6,648 nt of DNA from Ignavibacteriales bacterium (GTDB lineage: Bacteria > Bacteroidota > Ignavibacteria > Ignavibacteriales > Ignavibacteriaceae). Location: positions 1 through 6,648 of the forward strand of contig DAIEML010000131.1 of assembly GCA_027349615.1 (NCBI GenBank). Reading direction: 5' to 3'. Below, one piece after another: positions 6,011-6,648 of this stretch; the first letter of the stretch is position 1, and every line of letters begins with the position of its first letter. A program made the translations under genes and the position numbers. A model generated the notes under the pieces. It saw only the letters and a list, made by a program, of their open reading frames with translations. It did no database searches and was not told the origin of the DNA.

Positions 6011-6648
6011 TTAATTTTTTAAATTTATTAATTTTTGATATTCTAGTTCAAATTGCTCAGCTATCTTTTCCCACGTGTATTTTTCTTCTATCAATTGTTT
6101 AGCATTTTTTGAAATTAATTTGGAATCATATTCATCATTAAAAAACGAAATTGATTTGGATATAAATTCTTCTTTCGAGTCAGCTATCAATATCTGTTTT
6201 TCATCTTCCACATCTATACCTTCTCTACCAACAGTTGTTGAAATTATATTCTGCCCTATCCCGAGCATTTCAATAATCTTCACTCGAATTCCACTTCCGA
6301 TTCTTAAAGGGACAATTGCTAATTGTTTATCCTTTATTTCTTCCCAAATATCTTTTACATAACCAACATTTACCATATTATTTTTTAATGCTGGTGGGAT
6401 ATTTATTTTTTCAGTACTTTTTCCATACAAAAATAGTTTTACTTGAGGTAATTTTTTAACTATTTCGGGAAAAATTTCTTTTAAGTACCAATTCAGTCCA
6501 TCATAATTAGGAAACCACTCTATAGATCCAAGATGAAAAATTGAGAATGGAATTACTTCTTTTTTATTGATATTCAGTAATTCTTTATTGACGCCGACTC
6601 CAATTGTTTTGGTTTTTACATTCGGATTTAGCTGGTTAAGCAATTTCT
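6011..6648 (-). CDS. GT4 family glycosyltransferase, C-terminal part
   Basis: This is the donor-binding half of a GT-B fold glycosyltransferase; the acceptor-binding N-terminal half lies beyond the right edge. The frame is open to the edge: the TTG at 6643-6641 is preceded in frame by a lysine codon and is most likely an internal leucine, so I do not call a start. Counting from that TTG, visible GT4 features are FHLGSIEWFPNYDGL (36-50), the start of the C-terminal domain, VKLFLYGKS (68-76), and the nucleotide-sugar-binding stretch PLRIGSGIRVKIIEML (112-127) followed by IISTTVGREGI (133-143). This matches the GT4 branch common in exopolysaccharide clusters, in which R-x-G-S-G-x-R-x-K-x-x-E stands for the E-x7-E motif. 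The terminal helix region (188-206, TWEKIAEQFELEY) is normal for the family. It reads straight into the next GT2 gene after a 25-base gap. Sugar unknown. Composition is AT-rich, like its neighbour. Confidence 0.88.
   Translation of the reverse strand, partial: KLLNQLNPNVKTKTIGVGVNKELLNINKKEVIPFSIFHLGSIEWFPNYDGLNWYLKEIFPEIVKKLPQVKLFLYGKSTEKINIPPALKNNMVNVGYVKDIWEEIKDKQLAIVPLRIGSGIRVKIIEMLGIGQNIISTTVGREGIDVEDEKQILIADSKEEFISKSISFFNDEYDSKLISKNAKQLIEEKYTWEKIAEQFELEYQKLINLKN

Noticed and set aside
6075..6362. 95-codon plus-strand open frame
   Set aside because: It is the antisense of the conserved GT4 C-terminal domain; its serine/isoleucine-rich translation reflects the AT-rich reverse complement, not a protein.
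1..6648. CRISPR array, tRNA, rRNA, insertion sequence or defence system
   Set aside because: Nearly every base lies in the seven coding regions; I see no regularly spaced repeats, tRNA-like folds, terminal inverted repeats, transposase motifs or nuclease/toxin motifs.

Overview
The window reads as the tail of an envelope or exopolysaccharide biosynthesis cluster from a low-GC (about one third GC overall) Gram-negative-type bacterium. AT-rich coding sequence, A-rich start regions with no clear Shine-Dalgarno motif, and the style of the proteins suggest the Bacteroidota / Ignavibacteriota / Chlorobiota group. That placement is an inference from style, not from a marker gene. All genes lie on the minus strand, so transcription runs from the right edge to the left edge.

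In transcription order: (1) the C-terminal part of a GT4 glycosyltransferase, cut by the right edge (6648-6011); (2) a membrane-anchored GT2 glycosyltransferase of the cellulose-synthase-like fold (5985-4816); (3) an intact large polyprenyl-phosphate glycosylphosphotransferase (PGT), which would load the first sugar phosphate onto the lipid carrier (4816-3413), joined to gene 2 by a TAATG stop/start overlap; (4) a 92-base AT-rich gap that may hold a promoter; (5) a soluble GT2 of the polyprenol-phosphate-mannose synthase (DPM1-like) type (3320-2598); (6) a fusion of a rhamnosyltransferase-like GT2 domain to a second, degenerate copy of the PGT (2585-597); (7) the 5' part of accA, the carboxyltransferase alpha subunit of acetyl-CoA carboxylase (589 leftward), which starts 7 bases after gene 6 stops.

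Together, genes 1-3, 5 and 6 fit stepwise assembly of a lipid-linked glycan at the inner face of the cytoplasmic membrane: the PGT primes the carrier and the GT2 and GT4 enzymes extend it. No flippase, polymerase or ABC exporter lies in this window. The most interesting gene is the fusion. Its C-terminal half matches the neighbouring active PGT in its four-helix N-terminus, Rossmann-like domain, membrane hairpin and C-terminal tail, but it has lost about 55 residues that contain the catalytic Asp-Glu pair. It looks like a pseudo-PGT that anchors a glycosyltransferase domain.

Two compositional breaks stand out. Genes 1 and 2 are clearly more AT-rich than genes 3-7, with the step at about 4816. 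The first 76-90 bases are about 72% GC, and the AccA homology stops there, which looks like a chimeric contig end.
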